Shown: piece after piece, positions 48,811 through 56,701 of the stretch
Position numbering within the stretch: the first letter of the stretch is position 1
Layout of the letters: each line of letters opens with the position of its first letter
Assembly: GCF_009646095.1 (NCBI RefSeq)
Contig: NZ_CP045725.1
Location: forward strand, 2,852,001 to 2,916,000
DNA length: 64,000 nucleotides
Direction: 5' to 3'
Source of the DNA: Raineyella fluvialis
GTDB lineage: Bacteria; Actinomycetota; Actinomycetes; Propionibacteriales; Propionibacteriaceae
Position numbers and translations under genes: made by a program
The notes under the pieces: generated by a model
Seen by the model: only the letters and a program-made list of their open reading frames with translations
The model's database searches: none
Told to the model about the DNA's origin: nothing

Positions 48811-49512
48811 TCACTCCTCCTCGGAGCGCTCCGGCGCGTCAGGGGTCTCGAGGGCGTTGTGCTGTGCCGTGATGCGGGCCCGTCGGCGCAGGCCTCGGTG
48901 GTCCTGGGGGAGTCGCTCGCCACCGGGGACCCAGAGGATGTCACCGGCCTCCCCGTTGACGACGCGGGTCAGGATGAACAGCAGGTCGGACAGGCGGTTG
49001 AGGTAGGTCACGGCCAGCGGGTTGACGCCGCCGATCGCCTCGTCGTCAGACGCGGACTGGGTGCCGTACGTCTCAATCGCCGCCCAGGCACTCCGCTCGG
49101 CACGCCGGGTGACGGTCCGCGCCTGGTGGAGGTGCGCCGCCGCCGGGACGCCGCCGGGGAGGATGAAGGAGGAGAGCGTCGGCAACTGCTCGGTGAACTC
49201 GTCGCACCAGGCTTCGAGCCGATCGATCGAGGCCTGTTCGATCCGCAGCGGGGGATAGGGCGGATTGTCCGACAGCGGGTTGGACAGGTCGGCGCCGACG
49301 TCGAACAGTTCGTTCTGGATCAACCGGAGGATCGAGACCACCTCGTCGGGCATACCGTCGGTGGCCAGGGCCACGCCGAGGATCGAGTTCGCCTCGTCCA
49401 CATCCCCGTAGGCCGTGACGCGGGGGTCGGTCTTGGCGGCCCAGGACATGTCGGAGAGCCGAGTCCGTCCGGTGTCACCGGTACGGGTGTAGATCCGGTT
49501 GAGGTTGACCAT
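48811..49512 (-). CDS. Cob(I)alamin adenosyltransferase, PduO type
   Basis: 233 residues. ATP-binding N-terminus NLNRIYTRTGDTGRTRLSDM, VTAYGDVDEANSILGVALA, FILPGGVPAAAHLHQARTVT, RRAERSAW and LNRLSDLLFILTRVVN match the PduO family (Rv1314c). It makes adenosylcobalamin, the cofactor of methylmalonyl-CoA mutase, which fits the epimerase and MeaB genes 5 kb away. The C-terminal 30 residues (HRGLRRRARITAQHNALETP) extend past the usual end. Leaderless start, -10 box 6 nt before ATG. Confidence 0.94.
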   Translation of the reverse strand: MVNLNRIYTRTGDTGRTRLSDMSWAAKTDPRVTAYGDVDEANSILGVALATDGMPDEVVSILRLIQNELFDVGADLSNPLSDNPPYPPLRIEQASIDRLEAWCDEFTEQLPTLSSFILPGGVPAAAHLHQARTVTRRAERSAWAAIETYGTQSASDDEAIGGVNPLAVTYLNRLSDLLFILTRVVNGEAGDILWVPGGERLPQDHRGLRRRARITAQHNALETPDAPERSEEE

Positions 49513-49518
49513 GGGGCC

Positions 49519-49524
49519 AGCCTA
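49519..49524 (-). promoter_or_regulatory. -10 box, leaderless adenosyltransferase gene
   Basis: TAGGCT on the minus strand, exactly 6 nt (GGCCCC) before ATG 49512. Confidence 0.55.
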
Positions 49525-49610
49525 GAGGATGGTCCGCGGCGCGGCCGGTGGGCGGGCACGCGGTAGATTCCGGTCAGGACGTAGGCCTGGTCGGCGCGAA
49601 GGGTGGAGAC

Positions 49611-50333
49611 ATGGGTGCACGATCCGGCTGGGGGGCGGTCGCCTCGACGGTGGTCGGCCTGGTGCTGCTGACCGGCTGCGCACCCGGTGCATCCGGCGGG
49701 CCGACCGGGGCGGCCACGGCGGCGCCCTCCGCCACCCGCTTGGCTACCCCCGCCGGCGGCACTGGGACAGGGACGTCGGTGGGCTGTCGTTACGTGCGTG
49801 CCGGCGATCCGGCCCGTCCGGTGGATCCGCCCGCGTCGTCGGCGCCGTCCTCGGGCACGGTCGCGATGACACTGTCGTTCGCCGTGGGCAACGTGACGGT
49901 GACGATGGACCGGGCCGAAGCGCCGTGCACCATCAACAGCGTCGAGTCCCTCGCCGGGCAGGGCTTCTACACCGGGACGTCCTGCCACCGGCTCGCCGAC
50001 AACGGGCTGTTCATGCTGCAGTGCGGCGACCCGACCGGTACCGGCGGTGGGGGCCCCGGTTACCGCTTCGCGGACGAGGTCGCTCCTCGGACGACGTATC
50101 CAGCCGGGACCGTGGCGATGGCCAACGCCGGTGCCGACACCAACGGTTCCCAGTTCTTCCTCGTCTACCAGGACTCGCGGCTTCCGCCGGCCTACACCGT
50201 CTTCGGCCACCTCGACGACGCCTCGACCGCGGTGATCGGCAGGATCGCGGCGGAGGGCCAGGACGGGTCCTGGGGCGACGGCACAGGTCGGCCGAACAAC
50301 GCCGCGGCTATCACCGCCGTGCGGCTGGGCTGA
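49611..50333 (+). CDS. Cyclophilin-type peptidyl-prolyl isomerase, lipoprotein
   Basis: 240 residues. Lipoprotein signal with lipobox LTGC at residues 21-24, a 70-residue Thr/Ala/Gly linker, then a cyclophilin domain: FYTGTSCHRLADNGLFMLQC, GDPTGTGGGGPGYRFADE, MANAGADTNGSQFFLVYQ and YTVFGHLDD. The usual FHRV is CHRL, but the QFF catalytic-site sequence is intact. Likely a membrane-anchored extracytoplasmic folding helper. GGTGGAG lies before the ATG. Its 3' end overlaps the convergent hydrolase gene by 23 bp. Confidence 0.92.
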   Translation: MGARSGWGAVASTVVGLVLLTGCAPGASGGPTGAATAAPSATRLATPAGGTGTGTSVGCRYVRAGDPARPVDPPASSAPSSGTVAMTLSFAVGNVTVTMDRAEAPCTINSVESLAGQGFYTGTSCHRLADNGLFMLQCGDPTGTGGGGPGYRFADEVAPRTTYPAGTVAMANAGADTNGSQFFLVYQDSRLPPAYTVFGHLDDASTAVIGRIAAEGQDGSWGDGTGRPNNAAAITAVRLG

Positions 50334-51135
50334 CGTCTCGGCGCAGGACGAAGCGCTCGAGGGCGGCGGTGAACACCTCGCGCCGCTCGGTGTGCACCCA
50401 GTGGCCGGAATCCTTGATCGTCACCTGGAGCGTGTTGGGGAAGTACCGCCGCATGGCCGGCGCGTACTCCGGGAGGACGTAGTCGCTGTTGGCACCCTTG
50501 ATCCACAGCGTCGGACCGTCCCAGGTGCCCTCCACCTCCTCGGGCCAGCCGAGGACCTTGTTGAGCTCCGCCGCCAGCATCCGGATGTTCGGCTGCCAGT
50601 ACCAGGAGTCGCCGTCGCGGGCGAGGTTCTGCAGCACCCACTCCCGCAGACCGCGATCGGGCAGGAGCGGACGCATCATGGCGGAGGCCGACTGACGGTC
50701 AGTGATCTGTCCGAGGTCGAGCGCCTCGATCGCCGCAACGATGTCCGCGAACTGCCGGTGCCCGTGGTAGACGACCGGTGACATGTCCGCGACGACGAGC
50801 TTCTCGACCAACTCGGGGTGGCGCAGCGCCACCAGCATCGAGATCTTGCCGCCCATCGAGTGGCCGACCAGGGTGACGGGCCGTCCTCCCACCTCGGGTG
50901 ACCCGACCAGCCAGCGCGCGACGATGTCCGCGGCCTCGGGATAGTCGAAGTGCTCCGTCCACAGCGACCGGCCATGGTTGGGCATGTCCAACAGCACCGT
51001 GGAGGCTCCGTGCAGCCCCAACTGACGGGCGATCTGGGCGAAATTGCGCCCCTGGCCGAGGAGGCCGTGGCAGAACACGACGAGCGGGCCCTCGGTGCCG
51101 AAGGTGATCGAGAAGAGGTCGGGGACAGTGGTCAT
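50311..51135 (-). CDS. Alpha/beta-fold hydrolase
   Basis: 274 residues. Oxyanion region VVFCHGLLGQGRNFAQIARQ, nucleophile elbow GHSMGG (Ser near residue 93) and catalytic His in IKDSGHWVHTERREVF. Similar to YbfF-type esterases and to mycobacterial hydrolases in this neighbourhood; substrate unknown. ATGA overlap with the preceding small zinc-motif gene makes a two-gene unit. Confidence 0.9.
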   Translation of the reverse strand: MTTVPDLFSITFGTEGPLVVFCHGLLGQGRNFAQIARQLGLHGASTVLLDMPNHGRSLWTEHFDYPEAADIVARWLVGSPEVGGRPVTLVGHSMGGKISMLVALRHPELVEKLVVADMSPVVYHGHRQFADIVAAIEALDLGQITDRQSASAMMRPLLPDRGLREWVLQNLARDGDSWYWQPNIRMLAAELNKVLGWPEEVEGTWDGPTLWIKGANSDYVLPEYAPAMRRYFPNTLQVTIKDSGHWVHTERREVFTAALERFVLRRDVSPAARR

Positions 51136-51404
51136 GGGCGGCGGCTCCAGCAGGATGTGTGCCAGTGCCGACGCTGCGCCACGGCGCTGTCGGCCCCGGG
51201 TCGGGGATCGTGCGGCCAGACCACCAGATGGGGGACGCCCGGCCGGATCTCATGGTTGCAGCCCGGGCAGACATATGTCTTCACCGCGTTCTGCCCCGAC
51301 ATCGTACGCACCACCCAGTGCCCGTCGGTCTTGGTCTCGCCGCGGGCATGGCTGGTCCCGAGCGGCCGGGGGGCGCGTAGGTGCTTGCTCGGCCGCCTCT
51401 TCAT
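51132..51404 (-). CDS. Small protein with CxxC/HxxC zinc-ribbon-like motif
   Basis: 90 residues. A basic, Arg/Pro-rich start (MKRRPSKHLRAPRPLG) leads to YVCPGCNHEIRPGVPHLVVW and RRHWHTSCW, a probable Cys2-His-Cys metal site. Orthologues near nucS in other actinobacteria are often labelled 'ATP/GTP-binding protein', but no P-loop is visible here. Function unknown. Upstream and overlapping (4 bp) with the hydrolase; divergent from nucS. Confidence 0.85.
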   Translation of the reverse strand: MKRRPSKHLRAPRPLGTSHARGETKTDGHWVVRTMSGQNAVKTYVCPGCNHEIRPGVPHLVVWPHDPRPGADSAVAQRRHWHTSCWSRRP

Positions 51405-51450
51405 CCGTCCCCCTCAGCACGCTCCGGTGTCTCGGCCCAGCATAGTCAGG

Positions 51451-51456
51451 TAGCGT
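51451..51456 (+). promoter_or_regulatory. -10 box, leaderless nucS
   Basis: TAGCGT followed by exactly 6 nt (GAAGCG) and GTG 51463. Confidence 0.55.
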
Positions 51457-51462
51457 GAAGCG

Positions 51463-52179
51463 GTGCGTTTGGTGATTGCTCGCTGTCAGGTCGACTACTC
51501 AGGGGCGCTGACCGCCCATCTGCCGATGGCCAACCGGCTGATCATGATCAAGGCGGACGGCTCCGTGTCGGTGCATGCCGACGACCGGGCCTACAAGCCG
51601 CTGAACTGGATGAGTGCCCCCTGCTCGATGACGGTCCGTGCGGCAGAGCCGGACGAGGCGGCGGTGACCGAGGACCTGGACGCGGCGATCACCGAGGTCT
51701 GGACCGTACGAGGGGCCGGCAAGGAGCCGTCGAAGCTCCAGATCGCCATCGCCGAGGTACTCCATGACACCGAGCACGAGTTGGGCGTCGACCCGGGCCT
51801 GCAGAAGGATGGCGTCGAGGCCCATCTGCAGGCCCTGCTCGCCGAGAATCCCGAGACGTTCGGGGTGGGCTGGTCGCTGGTCCGGCGGGAGTACCCCACT
51901 CCGATCGGTCCGGTCGACCTGCTCTGCAAGGACGCTGACGGCGGCTACGTCGCGGTCGAGGTGAAGCGGCGTGGCGAGATCGACGGCGTGGAGCAGCTCA
52001 CCCGCTACCTCGAACTGATGCGGCGCGACCCGCGCCTGGGTCGCGTCCACGGCGTCTTCGCCGCCCAGCAGATCAAGCCGCAGGCGAGAGTCCTCGCCGA
52101 GGACCGGGGGATCAGCTGTGTGACGGTCGACTACGACGCGCTGCGGGGGCTGGACCACTCGGAGGATCGGCTGTTCTGA
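51463..52179 (+). CDS. nucS: Mismatch-specific endonuclease NucS (EndoMS)
   Basis: 238 residues. N-terminal DNA-binding half ([37 protein letters not shown]) and C-terminal RecB-like nuclease with catalytic acids in GPVDLLCKD and [18 protein letters not shown]. The C-terminal tail ends in LDHSEDRLF, where NucS carries a sliding-clamp-binding segment. NucS provides non-canonical mismatch repair in actinobacteria lacking MutS/MutL. The GTG start is set by the -10 box. Confidence 0.96.
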   Translation: MRLVIARCQVDYSGALTAHLPMANRLIMIKADGSVSVHADDRAYKPLNWMSAPCSMTVRAAEPDEAAVTEDLDAAITEVWTVRGAGKEPSKLQIAIAEVLHDTEHELGVDPGLQKDGVEAHLQALLAENPETFGVGWSLVRREYPTPIGPVDLLCKDADGGYVAVEVKRRGEIDGVEQLTRYLELMRRDPRLGRVHGVFAAQQIKPQARVLAEDRGISCVTVDYDALRGLDHSEDRLF

Positions 52180-52194
52180 CCCGGCTGGACCGGA

Positions 52195-53664
52195 TCAGGA
52201 CTCAGCGTGCGACCCGCCCTTCGGGGCGCCTGAGCCCTGAGCCGGCGACACGCGTCGGATCTGGGTGGGGGCCTCCTCCTCTGCGGCGAGGCGCTCGGCC
52301 CCGGCGCGATCGAGGACGACCGTCTCCTCCACGACTTCCGTCTCATCGGTGTCCATGGGCAGGTCGACCACCGGATCGCGGCCCAACTCGTCCAGCGCAC
52401 CGAACTCCATGTCCGGGAAGTCCTCGGCCGTCGTCCCGGCAAGGGCCGACAGGTTCGAGAGCTGGGCGAGGATGGCGTGCTTGCGCTGGGTGAGCATGTC
52501 GGTGTCCCGGCGCAGCCTGCTCTGGCGCTCCGACCAGCGGTCGGCCACCAGTTGATGGGCCGCTTCCGCCTCCTTGTGTGCCTGGTTCACCAGCTGCTGA
52601 CCCTCGCGTGAGGCGAGGATCTTCGTCTGTTCGGCCTCGGCGATCGCCTCGCTGCGCAGTCGCTGGGCGCGTTCGGTCTCCTCGGCGATGTTGGCGATCA
52701 GTGCCTCGTGTCGGGCGGTGGCATCGGCCAGCATCCGCGAGGTCTGCTCCTGGACCCGTTCCTTCTCCCGGATCAGTGCCGCGAGGGTGGTCTCCCGCTC
52801 GTCCGCCAGTTCCGTGCGGATCCGGCGGACCTCCTCGGTCACCTCGTCGTGCAGCCGGGCCGCCTCCGTGCGCGCCGAGTTCTGCAGCAGGGTCGTCTCC
52901 GCGCGCGCCTCGTCGCGCAGCTTCGTCGCTTCAGTGCGGGCGTCGGCGAGCATCACCCGTGCCTTCTCCTCGGCCTCGGCGACCGTACGACGGGCTCGTT
53001 CCTCGGCCTCCTCGATGGTCGCCCGCGCTTGCGCGGCGGTGGCGTCACGCATCTCGCTCGCGGCCCGCTCGGCTGCGGCGATGGTCGCCTTGGCCTCCAC
53101 CTCCGCCGTCGAGCGGACCAGCTCCGCCTGCGCATCGGCCTGGCCGGTCACGTCCTCTGAGTGCTCGCGCGCGGTGGCGACCAGCGCATCCGCCTCGGTC
53201 CGGGCGGCGGCGAGCATCTGGTGGGTCTCGCCGTCCCACCGTTCGCGCAGCGCCCGGGCCTCGGCCAGCGTCATGGTCCTCAGGTCCTCGGCGTCCCGCT
53301 CAGCGTTGTTGCGGATCTCCGCGGCCTGTTGACGGGTCTCCGCGAGCATCTGCTCCGCCTGGGAGTTGGCCCGGTCGATGATCTCGCGGGCCTGCGCTTC
53401 GGCGGTCGACAGGATCTGCGTGGTGTGCGTGCCCAGCCGGGTGAAGTCCATCTGGACCGGCTTGTCCATCTCGGAGCGCTGCTGGTCCACCGTCCGGCGG
53501 AGGTCGCGCTGGACGCGCTTCAGGTCCGAGATCTGCGCCTCCAGCGAGTGGAGGTACTCGTCCACCGACGCCTTGTTGTAGCCGCCCCAGGCGGCTGTGG
53601 GGAAACTCCCGACAGCGCTGGCGGTCTCGTCGAAGAGGTCGAGTCCCTCGTTGTCCGATGCCAC
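52195..53664 (-). CDS. Scy/DivIVA-like coiled-coil polarity protein
   Basis: 489 residues, almost wholly predicted coiled coil. The N-terminus has a DivIVA-like segment (FPTAAWGGYNKASVDEYLHS, LEAQISDLKRVQRDLRRTVD). From about residue 70 to 400 it is a regular Ala/Glu/Arg-rich helix (AEAQAREIIDRANSQAEQML-type repeats). An acidic tail follows. In Streptomyces the gene beside nucS encodes Scy, the polar-growth scaffold; this protein is much shorter than S. coelicolor Scy. A scaffolding role in cell poles or division is inferred. Convergent with nucS (15 bp). Confidence 0.83.
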   Translation of the reverse strand: MASDNEGLDLFDETASAVGSFPTAAWGGYNKASVDEYLHSLEAQISDLKRVQRDLRRTVDQQRSEMDKPVQMDFTRLGTHTTQILSTAEAQAREIIDRANSQAEQMLAETRQQAAEIRNNAERDAEDLRTMTLAEARALRERWDGETHQMLAAARTEADALVATAREHSEDVTGQADAQAELVRSTAEVEAKATIAAAERAASEMRDATAAQARATIEEAEERARRTVAEAEEKARVMLADARTEATKLRDEARAETTLLQNSARTEAARLHDEVTEEVRRIRTELADERETTLAALIREKERVQEQTSRMLADATARHEALIANIAEETERAQRLRSEAIAEAEQTKILASREGQQLVNQAHKEAEAAHQLVADRWSERQSRLRRDTDMLTQRKHAILAQLSNLSALAGTTAEDFPDMEFGALDELGRDPVVDLPMDTDETEVVEETVVLDRAGAERLAAEEEAPTQIRRVSPAQGSGAPKGGSHAES

Positions 53665-53723
53665 TGCGTCTCCATTCGTTCGTGGGCGACTGGTCCCAGG
53701 CTACCCAGCCGTGGGGACAAAAC

Positions 53724-53775
53724 GACGGACCACCGCGCGCGCCGGGGTGATCCCGGACGGTCACGGTGGTCCGTC
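53724..53775 (-). terminator. Inverted repeat downstream of epimerase gene
   Basis: A 12-bp perfect stem (GACGGACCACCG / CGGTGGTCCGTC) with a 28-base loop between the epimerase and the Scy-like gene. Confidence 0.5.
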
Positions 53776-53814
53776 GGTGTGTCGGGGGCGGACCGACAGG
53801 CCCGCCGTGGTGCC

Positions 53815-54309
53815 TCAGACGATGGGCAGGAAGCCCTCGGGATCGGCCGGGCGCTCGACGAGTTCGAGGAGGACGCCGCCGGTGCTCTTCGGGTGGCAGA
53901 AGTTGATCCGAGAGCCGTACGTCCCGTGCTTCGGGGCGTCGTAGAGCATCTTGACCCCGCGGGAGGTGAGGACCTCGGCGGCCTTCTCGACGTCCGCTAC
54001 GCGGTAGGCGACCTGCTGGATGCCGCCGCGGCCGCCGTTCTTGGCCAACCACTTGCCGATGGTGGACTCCTCGCTCAGCGGAGCGAGCAACTGGATCTCG
54101 GCGTCACGGTCGGTGAAGTCGTGGCGGTTGGTGCCGAGCATGACCTCCTCGACCCCCTGCTCCTCGTTCTTGCCGCGGAAGATGACGTGCCAGCCGAAGA
54201 CCTCGGTGTGCAGCTTGATCGCCTCGTCCATGTCCGGCACCGCGAAGCCGACATGGTCGACGCACAGGAAGATGTCCTGGTTGTCGGAAACAACAGATGA
54301 CTCGCTCAT
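53815..54309 (-). CDS. Methylmalonyl-CoA epimerase
   Basis: 164-residue VOC-fold protein. It interconverts the two methylmalonyl-CoA stereoisomers in propionate metabolism. Motifs: FLCVDHVGFAVPDMDEAIKL (metal His), NEEQGVEEVML, IQLLAPLSEESTIGKWLAKN (metal Gln), HGTYGSRINFCHPKSTGGVL and VLLELVERP (metal Glu). The remaining ligand position, GLHHMAW in the P. shermanii enzyme, reads GIQQVAYRV here, so the His is Gln. Neighbouring meaB and the Rv1322A-like synteny support the assignment. Confidence 0.92.
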   Translation of the reverse strand: MSESSVVSDNQDIFLCVDHVGFAVPDMDEAIKLHTEVFGWHVIFRGKNEEQGVEEVMLGTNRHDFTDRDAEIQLLAPLSEESTIGKWLAKNGGRGGIQQVAYRVADVEKAAEVLTSRGVKMLYDAPKHGTYGSRINFCHPKSTGGVLLELVERPADPEGFLPIV

Positions 54310-54433
54310 GGCTCAAGCTTTCCACAGCCGGACGTGTCCGGGGCATGGGGGGTCCCGGCCCCAAGGAACGCTGGCGGACTAGGCTGGGAACGATCCGCCA
54401 GCCCCTGTACGCGACACCGGAAGGACGTCCCCC

Positions 54434-55386
54434 GTGGCCCGTACCCAGCCCACCGTGCCGGAACTCATCGAGGGAGCACGCCAGCGCAAGCCGCGCGCAC
54501 TGGGACGGCTCATCACGCTGATCGAGAACAACTCCGCGTCGCTGCGTCAGGCGATGGAACTCATGGCCCCGACACGGGACACTGTCACATCGTCGGGATC
54601 ACGGGCTCGCCCGGGGTGGGCAAGTCGACCAGCACCTCCGCCCTCGTCACCGAGCTGCGGGCGCGAGGTCAGCGGGTCGGGGTCCTGGCCGTCGATCCAT
54701 CGTCACCGTTCTCCGGCGGCGCGGTCCTGGGGGACCGGATCCGGATGCAGAAGCACTCCCTCGACCCGGACGTCTACATCCGGTCGATGGCGACCCGGGG
54801 GCACCTCGGCGGACTGTCGGCGGCGGCACCGCAGGCGCTACGCGTCTTCGACACCGCAGGCTTCGACACGGTGATCGTCGAGACCGTCGGAGTGGGGCAG
54901 TCCGAGGTGGAGATCACCCAGACCGCGGACACGGTCCTGGTGCTGAACGCTCCCGGCATGGGTGACGGGATCCAGGCGGCGAAGGCCGGGATCCTGGAGA
55001 TCGCCGACATCTTCGTGGTCAACAAGGCGGATCGCGACGGCACCCAGGCTCTGGTGCGTGAACTGCGCAACATGGTGGCGTTGGCGAATCTGGGGCCCGA
55101 GGCCTGGAAGCCGCCGATCGTGCGCACGGTGGCCAGCCAGGGGGAGGGGATCACCGAGGTGGTGGACCAGATCCAGGCGCATCGGGCGCATGCGCAGCAG
55201 ACCGAGGCCTGGCAGGCGCGTCGCCTGGACCGGGCGCGCGCCGAGGTGGAGGCGCTGGCCCTCGGTAATGTACGCCAGCGGTTCCTGCGTCAGGGGAAGG
55301 CGCACTTCGATGCCATCGCGGCGGAGGTGCGGGACGGGCGGACCGACCCGTACGCCGCGGCGGACGCGATCCTCGAGGATCTCTGA
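54434..55386 (+). CDS. meaB: Methylmalonyl-CoA mutase GTPase chaperone MeaB; frameshift as assembled
   Basis: About 317 residues after repair. The N-terminal helices (MARTQPTVPELIEGARQRKP) end at RQAMELMAP, where the C4 run 54567-54570 lacks one base; adding it gives APDTGHCHIVGITGSPGVGK. Then P-loop GSPGVGKST, VDPSSPFSGGAVLGDRIRM, FDTVIVETVGVGQSEVE (Walker B/switch) and VNKAD (G4). MeaB/ArgK G3E GTPases load and protect adenosylcobalamin in the mutase. GTG 54434 follows GGAAGGA. The mutase genes themselves are not in the window. Confidence 0.93.
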
Positions 55387-55404
55387 GTGGCCCGAACAGC
55401 ACAC

Positions 55405-55444
55405 CACACCGAGTCGGCTGCCGAAGCAGCGCGCTCTCGGTGTG
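55405..55444. terminator. Inverted repeat between meaB and a convergent small gene
   Basis: A 9-bp perfect stem CACACCGAG / CTCGGTGTG with a 22-base loop, 18 bases after the meaB stop. Confidence 0.5.
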
Positions 55445-55475
55445 GGGGATCGGGGCGGCGGCTGGGGGGACGGGC

Positions 55476-55727
55476 TCAGCGGAACAGGTAGCGGGCCACC
55501 TGGTCCAGCGTCATTCCTCCCTCGGAGGTCGGGAGGAGATGGTTGGTCCGCGTGTTGTACAGGAAGTACGGTGCGGCGACTGTGGAGACGCAGGTCTTGG
55601 TCAGGCGGAGGCCCTGCTGTGTGGCCTCGAAGGAAAGGCGCTGCTCTACGAGACGGTCCCACGCGCTGGGTGGCGGCGCGGGACGACGCGAGCGGACGTG
55701 TGGCCGGATCGGTGCTGTCATTGTCAT
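55476..55727 (-). CDS. Hypothetical protein, 83 residues
   Basis: Not recognised. Basic N-terminus (MTMTAPIRPHVRSRRPAPPP), then a globular-looking part: WDRLVEQRLSFEATQQGLRL, AAPYFLYNTRTNHLLPTSEG, GMTLDQVARYLFR. No signal peptide or membrane segment. GGGGGTG lies before the ATG, and TAACAT on the minus strand near 55800 could be a -10. Base composition looks less GC-rich than its neighbours (by eye). Real but uncharacterised, or possibly lineage-specific. Confidence 0.55.
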   Translation of the reverse strand: MTMTAPIRPHVRSRRPAPPPSAWDRLVEQRLSFEATQQGLRLTKTCVSTVAAPYFLYNTRTNHLLPTSEGGMTLDQVARYLFR

Positions 55728-55912
55728 GATGTCACCCCCGTTCTTACGGACTCCAGGCGATGCACGGATGCCACGTCTGTGCGTTGATCAAAATGTTACC
55801 AGTGACGTTGCCGGTCGAGAAGCCTCCCGCAACTGTGAAACGGGGGATTCTATACCGCACCGGCGCGTCGTGCAGAGGGTGGCAGGGACCTGCGGTAGAA
55901 AAGGAACGGTCC

Positions 55913-56098
55913 ATGTCCTTGTCCCGTTCGGAGGTCGGCGTGCTGAGTTGGGTGAGGAAGGCCCTTCTGGTCCTGGTCATCGCATTCGCGGTGTTCTACC
56001 TGTTCACCAATCCCGAGGGGGCCGCCGGCGCGGTCCGCGGGTTCTTCGGCCTGTTCGGCTCCATCGGCAGGTTCTTCACGGCCCTGGCCCACGGCTGA
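55913..56098 (+). CDS. Small single-pass membrane protein, 61 residues
   Basis: One hydrophobic helix (VRKALLVLVIAFAVFYLFTN), then a Gly/Phe-rich amphipathic tail (GAVRGFFGLFGSIGRFFTAL). GGAAC precedes the ATG at 55913. Lies 12 nt before the PH-domain gene, suggesting one unit. Similar short proteins accompany PH-domain membrane proteins in other actinobacteria; function unknown. Confidence 0.75.
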   Translation: MSLSRSEVGVLSWVRKALLVLVIAFAVFYLFTNPEGAAGAVRGFFGLFGSIGRFFTALAHG

Positions 56099-56110
56099 TC
56101 GGGACCGGTG

Positions 56111-56680
56111 ATGCGCGGTCCTGGGAGGCGCGGGGGCGGGCTGCTGGATCGGGTGCTCGACCCGCACATCGATGACCACCTCATCTCCGACGAGGGTGAG
56201 GTCGTCATCGATGAGGTCATGCACCATTGGGCGGTGATGGTGAAGCCGGTGGCATACGTGCTGCTCGGGGTGATCATCATCCTCTCGATCCCGTTCGTCG
56301 GGGAGTTCTGGTGGTTCTTCCTGGCCCTCGGGCTCGTCCCCGTGGGGTACGGCCTGTACCGGATCCAGTCGGAATTCATGGACCGTTTCGTCATCACGAA
56401 CATGCGGGTCTTCCGGGTCCACGGGGTGTTCAACCAGCAATTGGCGACCGTCCCGATGTCGCGGATCCTGGACATCAGTGTGCACAAGCCGATGCTCGGA
56501 CGGATCCTCGGGTACGGCCACTTCACCTTCGAGTCGGCGGCGCAGGACCAGGGCCTGCGCGACATCCGCTACGTCGGGCGCCCGGACGAGCGCGACCTCA
56601 CCATTCAGCGGGTGATCCAGCGCTCCGGCCTCCGCAAGGACTTCAAGGTCGCGGTCTCCGACGAGGACGACGGCACCTGA
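56111..56680 (+). CDS. PH-domain (bPH2) membrane protein
   Basis: 189 residues. After DDHLISDEGEVVIDEVMHHW (the usual start of this family) come two helices (VAYVLLGVIIILSIPF, WWFFLALGLVPVGYGLY), then a bacterial PH domain: FVITNMRVFRVHGVFNQQLA, TVPMSRILDISVHKPMLGRI, LGYGHFTFESAAQ. YdbS/YdbT-like; function unclear. ATG 56111 or GTG 56108 may be the start. Probably co-transcribed with the 61-residue gene. Confidence 0.88.
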   Translation: MRGPGRRGGGLLDRVLDPHIDDHLISDEGEVVIDEVMHHWAVMVKPVAYVLLGVIIILSIPFVGEFWWFFLALGLVPVGYGLYRIQSEFMDRFVITNMRVFRVHGVFNQQLATVPMSRILDISVHKPMLGRILGYGHFTFESAAQDQGLRDIRYVGRPDERDLTIQRVIQRSGLRKDFKVAVSDEDDGT

Positions 56681-56701
56681 TCCACCCTCGCCCCCGGACG
56701 C

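Noticed and set aside
49548-50482. Alternative frame reading across the cyclophilin gene
   Set aside because: The frame with a lipobox, cyclophilin motifs and a ribosome site ends at 50333; the other is an Arg/Gly-rich shadow.
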